Assembly (NCBI GenBank): GCA_902615845.1 | Contig: CACMQS010000002.1 | Location: 86,221 to 150,220 of the forward strand | Origin: an uncultured Alphaproteobacteria bacterium | GTDB lineage: Bacteria; Pseudomonadota; Alphaproteobacteria; HIMB59; GCA-002718135 | DNA: 64,000 nucleotides | Direction of reading: 5' to 3' | Shown: positions 8,751 through 17,194 of the stretch, in pieces | Position numbering within the stretch: position 1 is the first letter of the stretch | Layout: each line of letters opens with the position of its first letter | Translations under genes and position numbers: made by a program | The notes under the pieces: model-generated | Databases searched by the model: none | Seen by the model: the letters and a program-made list of their open reading frames with translations, nothing else | Told to the model about the DNA's origin: nothing

Positions 8751-9562
8751 TGACCTTCACCTTGTTGTTTTGCTCTTGTATATGCTGCCTTAAAAACTTG
8801 ATTAAAGATTTTATCAACCTTATTTATTTTCATTTTCTTGATTCCTGCTTCGGTTGTACCACCTATAGTTGCAACAGTTTCAACCATTTTTTCAGCAGAA
8901 ATATTATTTGAGTTTAGTAGATTTAAAGAACCTCTAAAAGTTTCATTAATTAAAATTTTAGCTGTTTTTTTGGAAAAACCTAAATTAATTGCAGATTTTT
9001 CCATAATATCAATTAATTGAAATATGAAACCCGGACCACTCCCTGATACTGCTGTTGCTTTGTCTATAAAAGTTTCACTATTAAAAAAAAGAGTTTTGCC
9101 ACTTAAAGAGAACAATTTATCAATCTCTTTAATTTCTTTTTTATTAATAGATTTATTCGTATAAATGCAATGAACACCCTCTCCTATTAAAGCAGGTATG
9201 TTTGGCATTACTCTTACAATTTTGCTAATATTTAATAAATTTTTTTTAAAAATTTCTGTTTTTTTGCCAGCTATAACACTTATTGCTATAGATTTTTTAT
9301 TAAAATTTGCATTTTTTAATTCTTTAAAGACATTTGTTAATTCAAGAGGTCGAGTTGCAAATATTATATAATCAAAATTATTTTGGTTATTAATGTCATC
9401 AATTGATTTAAAAAATTTTATTTTCTTATTTCTATTTCTTTTTTTAAGAATTGAATATTTTTTTTTATCTATAACACTGATGGTGTAATTCTTAAAATTG
9501 GACCATCCAGACATTAAAGATCCTCCCATATGACCACATCCAATTAATAAGATATTTTTCAT
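8747..9562 (-). CDS. proC: Pyrroline-5-carboxylate reductase
   Basis: Reduces 1-pyrroline-5-carboxylate to proline with NAD(P)H, the last step of proline synthesis. The 271 residues are full length. The Rossmann motif GCGHMGGSL is at residues 8-16. The substrate and dimer domain contains MPNIPALIGEG, the conserved SGSGPGFIFQLIDIMEKSA segment and the TIGGTTEAGIKKM segment. It heads a minus-strand run in which it overlaps the COQ9-like gene by four bases. Confidence 0.95.
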   Translation of the reverse strand: MKNILLIGCGHMGGSLMSGWSNFKNYTISVIDKKKYSILKKRNRNKKIKFFKSIDDINNQNNFDYIIFATRPLELTNVFKELKNANFNKKSIAISVIAGKKTEIFKKNLLNISKIVRVMPNIPALIGEGVHCIYTNKSINKKEIKEIDKLFSLSGKTLFFNSETFIDKATAVSGSGPGFIFQLIDIMEKSAINLGFSKKTAKILINETFRGSLNLLNSNNISAEKMVETVATIGGTTEAGIKKMKINKVDKIFNQVFKAAYTRAKQQGEGQ

Positions 9563-9594
9563 CTATCTATAATATAGCAGTTTTATTATAAAAA

Positions 9595-10083
9595 TTAAGC
9601 TCTACCAATAACTTCAAAATTAGAAAATTTTATAGCTTCTTTAGGAGGAATATCGTCAAAGAGAACTTGCTGAAAACTTGGATAAAATTTTTCACATTCA
9701 TAAATTCCAATATCAACAAGATCTTCAAATTTTTTGTGTAATGTTTCTGTTGAATTATTTGATAATAAAGTATGTCTAAAAGCTGGAATACCATTTTTAC
9801 TTGTTATATCAAAATGCCCAATCCATAAATTCTCATTTATAAGTCCTAGTAGTTCGTACGCCTTATTGAGTTTAGTTTCAGGAAACTTAATATCAAAAGT
9901 TATTGAAAAACTTAGCGCGTTAATATTTTCTGACCAAGTGAAATATAATCTGTAAGCGCACCAATGGGATGCTATCTCAGCAACCAATTCATGATCGGCA
10001 GCTCTACTAAAATTCCATTTTTTTTGATGAATAACATCCTCAATGATATCTATAGGATTTAACAATATATTCTCATTTTCCAT
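9595..10083 (-). CDS. YbjN domain-containing protein
   Basis: Protein of 162 residues with the YbjN fold typical of alphaproteobacteria: IEDVIHQKKWNFSRAADHELVAEIASHWCAYRLYFTWSENINALSFSITF, then the KAYELLGLINENLWIGHFDI segment and a C-terminal acidic helix. YbjN proteins are structurally like type III secretion chaperones, and E. coli YbjN affects motility and stress phenotypes, but no biochemical function is established. It lies 32 bases upstream of proC on the same strand and downstream of ubiK, so it may be co-transcribed with either. Confidence 0.85.
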   Translation of the reverse strand: MENENILLNPIDIIEDVIHQKKWNFSRAADHELVAEIASHWCAYRLYFTWSENINALSFSITFDIKFPETKLNKAYELLGLINENLWIGHFDITSKNGIPAFRHTLLSNNSTETLHKKFEDLVDIGIYECEKFYPSFQQVLFDDIPPKEAIKFSNFEVIGRA

Positions 10084-10191
10084 ACACTATATAGTCATGG
10101 CACATATAAATAGTACTATATCTTGATTACTAGATTGGAGTCGTATTTTGCAAGGCAAAATCTTTAAAAAATGTGAATTAGTTGAGGATTC

Positions 10192-10482
10192 CTACCTATT
10201 TGATTTCTTTTTAGAAGTTTTTTTCTTTTTGACTGTTTTTTTCTTAGATTTTACTGAACTTGAAGATGTTTTTTTTAATTTTTCATTTTCCATCATAACT
10301 TTTTGCACCATTTTTTTCAGTGCATCAAATTCATCTTTTTTAACGAGGTTCATTTTTTTTATTATTTTGTTAACTCGTAAAGATACAATTGTCTCAATCT
10401 CCTCTTTAACACCTGAAAAAGTGCTCATAGCATCAACCGCAAATTTTGATAAATCGGAAAGTATTTTGTTTCTATCAACCAT
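10192..10482 (-). CDS. ubiK: UbiK-type ubiquinone biosynthesis accessory factor (BMFP family)
   Basis: Short coiled-coil protein (96 aa). The N-terminal DLSKFAVDAMSTFSGVKEEIETIVSLRVNKIIKKMNLVKKDEFDALKKMVQKVMMENEKLKK pattern is the membrane-fusogenic BMFP/YqiC family, renamed UbiK for its role in aerobic ubiquinone synthesis with UbiJ. The basic Lys/Ser tail (about residues 71-96) is typical of alphaproteobacterial members. It is divergent from lgt with 23 bases between the starts. An overlapping plus-strand frame over the same bases is an antisense shadow. Confidence 0.85.
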   Translation of the reverse strand: MVDRNKILSDLSKFAVDAMSTFSGVKEEIETIVSLRVNKIIKKMNLVKKDEFDALKKMVQKVMMENEKLKKTSSSSVKSKKKTVKKKKTSKKKSNR

Positions 10483-10505
10483 GTTATAATATTAAATATA
10501 GATAA

Positions 10506-11297
10506 ATGAATTTTATTCAACCATCAATAGATCCTGTCATCTTATCAATCGGTTTCATCGAGATAAGGTGGTACAGTTTAGCATATATCTTGGGATTTCT
10601 ATTAGGAATTTATATTATTAAAAGATTAAACACAATTTATGGAAATCAATACAGTAATAAAAATATAGATAGCTTTCTTATTTGGGCAGTATTAGGTGTA
10701 ATTATCGGAGGGCGAACAGGTTATGTGATTTTTTATCAACTTAATGAATTTTTAACTAATCCTTTTTATCTATTTGAAATTTGGAATGGAGGAATGTCAT
10801 TTCATGGTGGGTTGACGGGTATAATAATAAGTACTTTAATTTTTGCAAAAATTAACAGAAAAAGTTTTTTCTACCTATCTGATTTAGTTTCAATCGTTGC
10901 TCCTATTGGATTATTCTTTGGGAGAATTGCAAACTTTATTAATACAGAACTAATAGGTAGACAAACTGATTTTTATATTTCAGTTATTTATCCATCAATA
11001 GATAATATACCAAGGCATCCTTCTCAAATATATGAAGCTTTTCTCGAAGGAATTATTTTATTTCTCATATTATTAATCTATTTTTATAAGATAAAAAAAT
11101 ACAAAATTTACGGAGCAATTAGTGGTCTCTTTTTAATATTTTATTCCTTATTTAGATTTATAATTGAATACGTCAGAGAACCAGATTTGCACCTAGGATT
11201 ATTTTTTAATTTTATCTCAATGGGTCAAATACTATGTATACCTTTTTTTATTTTTGGAATATTGATAATTATAAATGTTAAGCAAAAGAAAAATTAA
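10506..11297 (+). CDS. lgt: Prolipoprotein diacylglyceryl transferase
   Basis: Integral membrane enzyme that transfers diacylglycerol from phosphatidylglycerol to the lipobox cysteine of prolipoproteins. The 263 residues form about seven membrane helices. Signatures include IRWYSLAYILGFLLG near the N-terminus, HGGLTG, the Lgt signature GRIANFINTELIGRQTD and RHPSQIYEAFLEG. It starts the conserved alphaproteobacterial run lgt-midA-pgeF and overlaps the next gene by 23 bases. It uses the phosphatidylglycerol made via PgsA, encoded 7 kb upstream. Confidence 0.96.
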   Translation: MNFIQPSIDPVILSIGFIEIRWYSLAYILGFLLGIYIIKRLNTIYGNQYSNKNIDSFLIWAVLGVIIGGRTGYVIFYQLNEFLTNPFYLFEIWNGGMSFHGGLTGIIISTLIFAKINRKSFFYLSDLVSIVAPIGLFFGRIANFINTELIGRQTDFYISVIYPSIDNIPRHPSQIYEAFLEGIILFLILLIYFYKIKKYKIYGAISGLFLIFYSLFRFIIEYVREPDLHLGLFFNFISMGQILCIPFFIFGILIIINVKQKKN

Positions 11298-12327
11298 TAA
11301 AGTAAAACTTCTTAACAATAAAAAAAATTTTCGTTTAGATAAATTTATAGAAACGGCTCTTTTTGGAAATAATGGTTATTACCTAAGAAACAAACCTATA
11401 GGAAGAAAATTTGACTTTGTTACATCACCAGAAATTTCACAAATGTTTGGAGAAATTATTGGCGTGTATTTAGTTTATAATTGGAAGGAAAAAATTAACA
11501 CAAAATTTAATTTAATTGAATTAGGACCAGGAAATGGAACCTTATTTAAAGATATTGAAAGAACTGCAAAAATACTCCCTAACTTTTTCAAAAACGCTAA
11601 TGTTAAATTAATAGAAATAAATAAAGAATTAAGAAAAATACAAGAGAAAAATTTAAATTATTTTAAACAATCAAAAATTAGATGGTCAAAAGCTTTAAAT
11701 TTCAAATCTAAACTGCCTTCAATAATATATGCAAATGAATTTTTTGATTGTTTTCCTGTAAGGCAATTTTTAAATAATAATAATAATTGGTTTGAAAGAT
11801 ATGTGAAATTCAATGAAAAGGAAAATAAATATTATTCTATAAATAAACGAGTAATTAGTAAAAAAATATTAAATTATTTAAATGAATACAAAAGACAAAA
11901 AATTTATGAAGTTTCTTTTTCAAGAAATAAATATTTCAACCAAATTTGCAAATATCTAAAAAAAAATAGAGGTTTATGTATTTTAATCGATTATGGATAT
12001 AATAAAAAATTAAAAAGCTTTACGTTACAAGCAATATATAATCATAAAAAAACCAGTATATTTGAAAATATAGGGCAACAAGACATTTCAAGTCATGTAA
12101 ATTTCAATGAATTAATTGAAATAGCAAAACAAAACAAATTACAAATCAACGAATTTGTTACACAAAGAGATTTCTTATTAAAATATGGAATACTAGAACG
12201 AAAGAAAAAATTGCTAACTAAAAGTATAAATTTAAATAAAAATTTATTAGATGAAGAAGTGGATAGATTAATTAATGTTGATAGGATGGGAAACTTATTT
12301 AAGTGTCTTGTTGTTTCTAACTTATGA
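11275..12327 (+). CDS. MidA/NDUFAF7-type SAM-dependent methyltransferase
   Basis: Class I methyltransferase of the MidA family (350 aa). The mitochondrial homologue NDUFAF7 dimethylates an arginine of the complex I subunit NDUFS2; the bacterial substrate is presumed to be similar. Seen here are the family N-terminal hallmark FVTSPEISQMFGEIIG, the SAM motif IELGPGNGTLFKDI, the YANEFFDCFPVRQF catalytic-region segment and ILIDYGY. The ATG at 11275 lies inside lgt; no later ATG leaves the N-terminal domain intact. It overlaps pgeF by four bases. Very Lys/Asn-rich and AT-rich, like its neighbours. Confidence 0.88.
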   Translation: MLSKRKINKVKLLNNKKNFRLDKFIETALFGNNGYYLRNKPIGRKFDFVTSPEISQMFGEIIGVYLVYNWKEKINTKFNLIELGPGNGTLFKDIERTAKILPNFFKNANVKLIEINKELRKIQEKNLNYFKQSKIRWSKALNFKSKLPSIIYANEFFDCFPVRQFLNNNNNWFERYVKFNEKENKYYSINKRVISKKILNYLNEYKRQKIYEVSFSRNKYFNQICKYLKKNRGLCILIDYGYNKKLKSFTLQAIYNHKKTSIFENIGQQDISSHVNFNELIEIAKQNKLQINEFVTQRDFLLKYGILERKKKLLTKSINLNKNLLDEEVDRLINVDRMGNLFKCLVVSNL

Positions 12328-13088
12328 TAATTAAAAATTATTTTACACATGCAAAAACTAAATCTTTTGTTAAAGCTGGTTTTTTTACAAGAAATGGTGG
12401 AGTTTCAAAAAAAGAAAACTATTCATTGAACTGTAGCTTAAACCGCAAAGATACAAAGGTAAATGTAAATAAAAATATTGATATCTGTCTTAAAAATTTA
12501 AAGATTAAAAAAAAAATTAAATTAATTAGTCAAATACACTCCAAAAAGATTTTAGAAATTAATAAAAAAAATATAGGTAAAAAATATTCTGGAGATGGAT
12601 TAATCACAAGCGATAAGCAAATAGCTTTAGGAGTTTTAACTGCAGATTGCTGTCCAATTTTTATTTTTGATAAAAATAAAAAATATATTTGCGCTCTTCA
12701 TTCAGGCTGGAAAGGGGCATTAAAAAATATAGCTGCTAAAGGTATAGAGTATTTTGTTAAACAAAAAATAATTAAAAGAAATATTGTTGTTCTTATTGGT
12801 CCTTGTTTGAGCTTTAAAAACTTTGAAGTATCAAAAGATTTCAAAAGTAAGTTTATAAGCAAAAATAAAAAATACTCTATTTTCTTCAAATACAAAAATA
12901 AAGACAAAGATTTATTTAATTTAAGAAGATTAATTAACTATCAATTTAAGGAATTGGGTATTAAAAATATATACAATATTAACAAAGATACCTTCTCAAA
13001 TAAGAAAGTGTTTTTTAGCCATCGAAGGGAATCACAAAAATTTAAAGATACTGGAAGAATGCTCAATATCATTGCATTTAATGATTAA
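12324..13088 (+). CDS. pgeF: Laccase-domain protein PgeF/YfiH (peptidoglycan editing factor)
   Basis: Member of the multicopper-oxidase-like YfiH/YlmD family (254 aa). Homologues have purine nucleoside phosphorylase activity, and E. coli YfiH hydrolyses mis-made UDP-MurNAc-L-Ser. Conserved metal and active-site segments are present: SQIHSKKIL, GVLTADCCPIFIFD, CALHSGWKGALKNIAAKGIEYF and GPCLSFKNFEVS, with the GRMLNIIAFN terminus. Its place after the MidA-like gene is standard for alphaproteobacteria. Confidence 0.9.
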   Translation: MIIKNYFTHAKTKSFVKAGFFTRNGGVSKKENYSLNCSLNRKDTKVNVNKNIDICLKNLKIKKKIKLISQIHSKKILEINKKNIGKKYSGDGLITSDKQIALGVLTADCCPIFIFDKNKKYICALHSGWKGALKNIAAKGIEYFVKQKIIKRNIVVLIGPCLSFKNFEVSKDFKSKFISKNKKYSIFFKYKNKDKDLFNLRRLINYQFKELGIKNIYNINKDTFSNKKVFFSHRRESQKFKDTGRMLNIIAFND

Positions 13089-13135
13089 TTTTGGTTGATC
13101 TATTATTATTCTAATATAGTAATTAATTTGATTAT

Positions 13136-14071
13136 ATGAAAATAATCGCCTGTAATAGTAGCAAATCCCTAGCAGAAAAAATTTCTAAACATATTGATGT
13201 GCCATTAGCAGATGCCTCTGTTAGAACTTTTAATGATAGAGAAATATTTGTGGAAATAAATGAAAATATCAGAGGTGAAGATGTGTTTATTATTCAATCG
13301 ACATCGCATCCGGCTAATGACCATTTAATGGAACTTTTAATTACAATAGATGCAGCAAGGAGGGGATCAGCAAAAAGGATTACTGCTGTTATCCCATATT
13401 ATGGATATGCAAGACAAGATAGAAAGACTGGACCTAGAACACCAATCACTGCCAAACTTGTAGCAAATTTAATTACATCCGCGGGTGCTGATAGGGTATT
13501 AACAATGGATTTACATGCTGGTCAAATTCAAGGTTTTTTTGACATTCCTTTAGATAATATTTTTTCTGTAAGACCGATAATCGATGATGTTAAAGAAAGA
13601 TTTAATGGAAACAAAAATTTAGTTGTTGCTTCACCTGATGTTGGTGGTGTTGTTAGAGCTAGAGCTTTTGCTAAAAGATTAGAGGCTGGACTGGCAATTG
13701 CCGATAAAAGAAGAGAAAAAGCTGGTGAGTCTGAAGTAATGAACATCATCGGAGATGTAAAAGATAAAACTTGTATCTTACTAGATGATATAGCGGACTC
13801 TGCAGGCACGTTATGCAACGCTGCTGAAGCTCTGAGTAAAAATGGAGCTAAAGAAATTTACTCTTATATTGTTCACGGTGTATTATCTGGAGATGCGCTA
13901 AAAAAGATTGAAAATTCAAGCATAAAAGAATTAGTATTAACAGATACAATAGAGCCTTCTAAAGAGGTAAAAAGCACAAAAAACATTAGACATATTAGTA
14001 TTGCTCCTTTAATGGGTGATGCGATTAAAAGGATTAACACTGATACTTCAGTGTCTGCCCTTTTCGATTAA
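13136..14071 (+). CDS. prs: Ribose-phosphate pyrophosphokinase
   Basis: Makes PRPP from ribose 5-phosphate and ATP for nucleotide, histidine and tryptophan synthesis. The 311 residues match bacterial class I enzymes. Visible are the flexible catalytic loop [18 protein letters not shown], the metal-binding [35 protein letters not shown] and the PRPP-binding loop [17 protein letters not shown] content here is higher than in the flanking genes, as expected for a highly expressed core gene. rplY follows after 14 bases. Confidence 0.97.
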   Translation: MKIIACNSSKSLAEKISKHIDVPLADASVRTFNDREIFVEINENIRGEDVFIIQSTSHPANDHLMELLITIDAARRGSAKRITAVIPYYGYARQDRKTGPRTPITAKLVANLITSAGADRVLTMDLHAGQIQGFFDIPLDNIFSVRPIIDDVKERFNGNKNLVVASPDVGGVVRARAFAKRLEAGLAIADKRREKAGESEVMNIIGDVKDKTCILLDDIADSAGTLCNAAEALSKNGAKEIYSYIVHGVLSGDALKKIENSSIKELVLTDTIEPSKEVKSTKNIRHISIAPLMGDAIKRINTDTSVSALFD

Positions 14072-14085
14072 ATTTTTTTTATTTT

Positions 14086-14763
14086 ATGAGTGATTTTAAA
14101 GCGATAGAAAGAAATAAAGATATTGGTTCAAATCATAGTCTTTTAATGAAGGGATTAGTCCCTGGTATTATTTACGGCAAAGGAACTGAGCCTAAAAAAA
14201 TTGCTCTAGAAGATAAAACACTCAAAAAATTAATGGGTACTGGTTCTTTTTATTCAACAATTATCGATCTTGATGTCGATGGAAAGAAAGAAAAAATACT
14301 TCCTAAACAATTGCAATATCACCCTGTTAGTGATCGACTTATACATTTTGATTTTTTAAGAGTACAAGAAAATACAAAAGTAAACGTTGAAATTCCTGTT
14401 GAATTTTTAAATCAAGATAAATGTCCTGGTTTGAAAAAAGGTGGAGTTTTAAATACTGTTAGAAGACTTGTTGAACTAACATGTAACGCAAATAATATAC
14501 CTAGCAAACTAGAATTTGATTTAATTGAAAGTGAAATAGGTGATGCAGTAAAAATTAGTAATATTCAACTACCTGAGGGAGTTGCTCCCACTATTTCAGA
14601 TAGAGATTTCGTAATAGCTACTTTAGTTCCACCAACTGTAGAAGTTGAAACTAAAACTGAAGAAACAACTGAAGAAGGTGCAGCAGAAGGTGATGAAGAG
14701 AAATCAGAGGAAAAGAAGGAAGAATCTTCTGATAATAAAGAAGAAAATAAAGAATCTAAGTAA
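14086..14763 (+). CDS. rplY: 50S ribosomal protein L25/general stress protein Ctc
   Basis: Long (CTC-type) L25 protein that binds 5S rRNA in the large subunit (225 aa). The N-terminal 5S-binding domain contains GLVPGIIYGKGTEP, LPKQLQYHPVSDRLIHFDFLRV and the C-domain entry VEIPVEFLN. The second TL5-like beta domain runs to about residue 180 (SDRDFVIATLVPP). A very acidic Glu/Lys-rich tail (about 185-225) is typical of alphaproteobacterial L25. The prs-rplY-pth-ychF order is conserved in this class. Confidence 0.95.
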   Translation: MSDFKAIERNKDIGSNHSLLMKGLVPGIIYGKGTEPKKIALEDKTLKKLMGTGSFYSTIIDLDVDGKKEKILPKQLQYHPVSDRLIHFDFLRVQENTKVNVEIPVEFLNQDKCPGLKKGGVLNTVRRLVELTCNANNIPSKLEFDLIESEIGDAVKISNIQLPEGVAPTISDRDFVIATLVPPTVEVETKTEETTEEGAAEGDEEKSEEKKEESSDNKEENKESK

Positions 14764-14784
14764 CTTTACTTTATATTTCATTAT

Positions 14785-15345
14785 ATGTTTTTAATTTGTG
14801 GACTTGGTAACCCAGGTGTAAATTATAAAAATACCAGACATAATGTAGGTCTCCATGTAGTGGATAATATAATCTCATATTTTAATTTGGATAAAATCAA
14901 AGAAGATAAAATAAAAGAATTATATTCAGGTGTAATTAATAATCAAAAAATCTTTGTGTTAAAACCTCTTACATTCATGAATTTATCTGGAAAAGCTGTT
15001 TCAGAAATTGTGAATTTTTATAAAATAAAATTAGACCATACTTTTGTTATACATGATGACCTTGATTTAGAATTATCAAAAGTAAAAATAAAACAAGGTG
15101 GTGGAAACGGAGGTCATAATGGATTGGAAAGTATTGACCAATTTATAGGGGAAAATTATTTTAGAATACGTATTGGAATTGATCATCCTGGACATAAAGA
15201 TTTAGTTTCAAGTTATGTTTTAAATAAGTTTTCAAAATCAGAAGAAGAAATAATAAATAAAAAAATTGATAAAATGGTTAAAAATATAGAATTAATATTT
15301 TCAGATATTCCTCTATTTTTAACAAAAATAAGTGAGCAAAATTAA
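14785..15345 (+). CDS. pth: Peptidyl-tRNA hydrolase
   Basis: Cleaves the ester of peptidyl-tRNA released prematurely from ribosomes, recycling tRNA. The 186 residues fit the family. Key segments are the N-terminal LICGLGNPGVNYKNTRHNVGLHVVD with the catalytic His in TRHN, KPLTFMNLSGKAV with the conserved Asn, VIHDDLDLELSKVKIKQGGGNGGHNGLESI with the catalytic-pocket Asp, and YFRIRIGIDHPG. It ends two bases before the ychF start, so the two genes are co-transcribed. Confidence 0.97.
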   Translation: MFLICGLGNPGVNYKNTRHNVGLHVVDNIISYFNLDKIKEDKIKELYSGVINNQKIFVLKPLTFMNLSGKAVSEIVNFYKIKLDHTFVIHDDLDLELSKVKIKQGGGNGGHNGLESIDQFIGENYFRIRIGIDHPGHKDLVSSYVLNKFSKSEEEIINKKIDKMVKNIELIFSDIPLFLTKISEQN

Positions 15346-15347
15346 TT

Positions 15348-16448
15348 ATGGGATTTAAGTGTGGGATAGTTGGATTACCAAATGTTGGTAAATCCACTTT
15401 ATTCAATGCGCTTACCCAATCAAATAAAGCGGAAGCTGCAAATTATCCATTTGCAACTATTGAACCAAATATAGGAAGAGTTGCAGTACCCGATGACAGA
15501 TTAGATAAACTTGCAATCATTGGAAAAAGTGAAAAAATAATCCCATCTTTCATGGATTTTGTTGATATTGCAGGATTAGTAAAAGGAGCCTCACAAGGAG
15601 AAGGTTTAGGAAATAAATTTTTAGGACATGTAAGAGAAGTTGATGCAATAGCACATGTTGTTAGATGTTTTGAAGATACTAATATTACTCATGTATCATC
15701 AAAAATTGATCCATTAGATGATATTGAAACAATAAATTTAGAATTGCAATTGGCTGATCTTGAAAGCTTAAATAATAAAAAAACTAGTTTAGAAAAAAAA
15801 TTAAAAGCAAACGATAAAGAAACTAAACATCAATTTGAGATAATAAATAAAATCTTACAAATGCTAGATGCCAATAGTATCTTAAAAATTGAGGAATTTG
15901 CTAGTAATGAAATTGACTTTGTAAATAGTCTTAACTTAATTAGTCTAAAGCCAACTATGTACATATGTAATGTAGATGAAGAATCAATTCATACTGGAAA
16001 CGAATTATCAAAAAAAGTCGTCGAGTTTGCCAAAAAAAATAGTCATTCTGTAGTTTTAATCTCTGCATCAATAGAAGCACAAATAGCAGAATTAGATAAT
16101 GAAGAAGAAAAACTTGAATTTCTTAAAGAACTTAATTTAGATCAAACAACATTGAATAAGGTTATAAAATCAGGATATGAACTTTTAGGTTTGATAAACT
16201 ATTTTACATGTGGTCCAAAAGAAACAAGATCATGGACAATAAAAAAAGAAACACTTGCACCTCAAGCTGCTGGAAAAATTCACACTGATTTTGAAAAAGG
16301 ATTTATTAGAGCAGAGACTGTCTCTTATGAAGACTATATAGAAAATAATGGTGATGCTGGAAGTAGAGATTCAGGTAAGCTAAGACAAGAAGGTAAAGAT
16401 TATATCGTCAAAGATGGTGATGTAATGAACTTTTTATTTAATATCTAA
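15348..16448 (+). CDS. ychF: Redox-regulated ATPase YchF (Obg family)
   Basis: OBG-family P-loop protein (366 aa) that prefers ATP and binds the ribosome; in E. coli it modulates translation initiation and oxidative-stress responses. Visible are the P-loop GLPNVGKSTLFNALT, switch II DIAGLVKGASQGEGLGNKFL, the altered G4 region YICNVDEESIH (NxxE rather than NKxD, the basis of ATP preference) and the C-terminal TGS domain FFTCGPKETRSW with EKGFIRAETV. Its stop overlaps the convergent petC stop by four bases. Confidence 0.96.
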   Translation: MGFKCGIVGLPNVGKSTLFNALTQSNKAEAANYPFATIEPNIGRVAVPDDRLDKLAIIGKSEKIIPSFMDFVDIAGLVKGASQGEGLGNKFLGHVREVDAIAHVVRCFEDTNITHVSSKIDPLDDIETINLELQLADLESLNNKKTSLEKKLKANDKETKHQFEIINKILQMLDANSILKIEEFASNEIDFVNSLNLISLKPTMYICNVDEESIHTGNELSKKVVEFAKKNSHSVVLISASIEAQIAELDNEEEKLEFLKELNLDQTTLNKVIKSGYELLGLINYFTCGPKETRSWTIKKETLAPQAAGKIHTDFEKGFIRAETVSYEDYIENNGDAGSRDSGKLRQEGKDYIVKDGDVMNFLFNI

Positions 16449-17194
16449 GTGACGTCTCGCCAAAGTCTGTTTTTTGCTAAGTAAACAATTGTTCCTAGAA
16501 TAATAAAGAATAATATTACTTTGATTCCTAAATTTTTTCTTTCTTCCATTTCTGGTTCAGCAGCCCAGTGAAGAAAATGTGTTACATCAGCCGATAACTG
16601 TTCTGCATTATTATCAGTACCATCATCATAATCTACACTTCCATCGGCTATAGGTGCTGGCATGGCTATTTGATTGCCAGCCATCCATTTATTGTACCAC
16701 ATTCCATTACCGACCTCCATTCCCTTTGGAGGTTCAACATAACCTAAAAGAAGGTTATAAATATAATCAACTCCATATTTTCTAGCTTTTGTAATTACAC
16801 TTAAATCTGGAGGATAAGCTCCATTATTATTTGCTCTTGCTTCATTATCATTGGCATATGGATTGACAAATCTATCTGCTGGTCTTGCCGGTCTTTCAAA
16901 CATTTCACCATCATCATTTGGACCGTCTAATACAGTATATTCAGAAGCAATTACTTTTACTTGAGCCTCAGAAAAACCAACATCAATAAGATCTCTGTAA
17001 TATAGCAGTTTCATTGAATGACATCCTGCACATACTTCTCTATAAACTTTATAGCCCCTTTGAATTGCAGCTCTATCAAAAGTTCCCGTTACACCTTTAA
17101 AAGACCAATCATGTTTTGGCATTTTTTCAGTACTCATTTCTGCAGCAAATAAATTTGAAGAGAATAATAAAAAAATAATAAGTAATAGGCGCAT
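16445..17194 (-). CDS. petC: Cytochrome c1 of the bc1 complex
   Basis: Membrane-anchored c-type cytochrome of the ubiquinol-cytochrome c oxidoreductase; it passes electrons from the Rieske centre to a soluble or membrane cytochrome c. A signal peptide (1-17, LFAAE) leads the 249-aa protein. The heme site is C55-A-G-C58-H59 in VCAGCHSMKLLYYRDL. The Met ligand lies in the GNQIAMPAPIADG region. A single C-terminal anchor helix (VILFFIILGTIVYLA) ends it. Its ATG and the petB TAA overlap by one base, so it is the last gene of petA-petB-petC. Confidence 0.96.
   Translation of the reverse strand: MRLLLIIFLLFSSNLFAAEMSTEKMPKHDWSFKGVTGTFDRAAIQRGYKVYREVCAGCHSMKLLYYRDLIDVGFSEAQVKVIASEYTVLDGPNDDGEMFERPARPADRFVNPYANDNEARANNNGAYPPDLSVITKARKYGVDYIYNLLLGYVEPPKGMEVGNGMWYNKWMAGNQIAMPAPIADGSVDYDDGTDNNAEQLSADVTHFLHWAAEPEMEERKNLGIKVILFFIILGTIVYLAKNRLWRDVT

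Noticed and set aside
10148..10489. 113-codon plus-strand open frame opposite ubiK
   Set aside because: Phe/Leu-rich antisense image of the Lys-rich UbiK gene, whose family match is clear.
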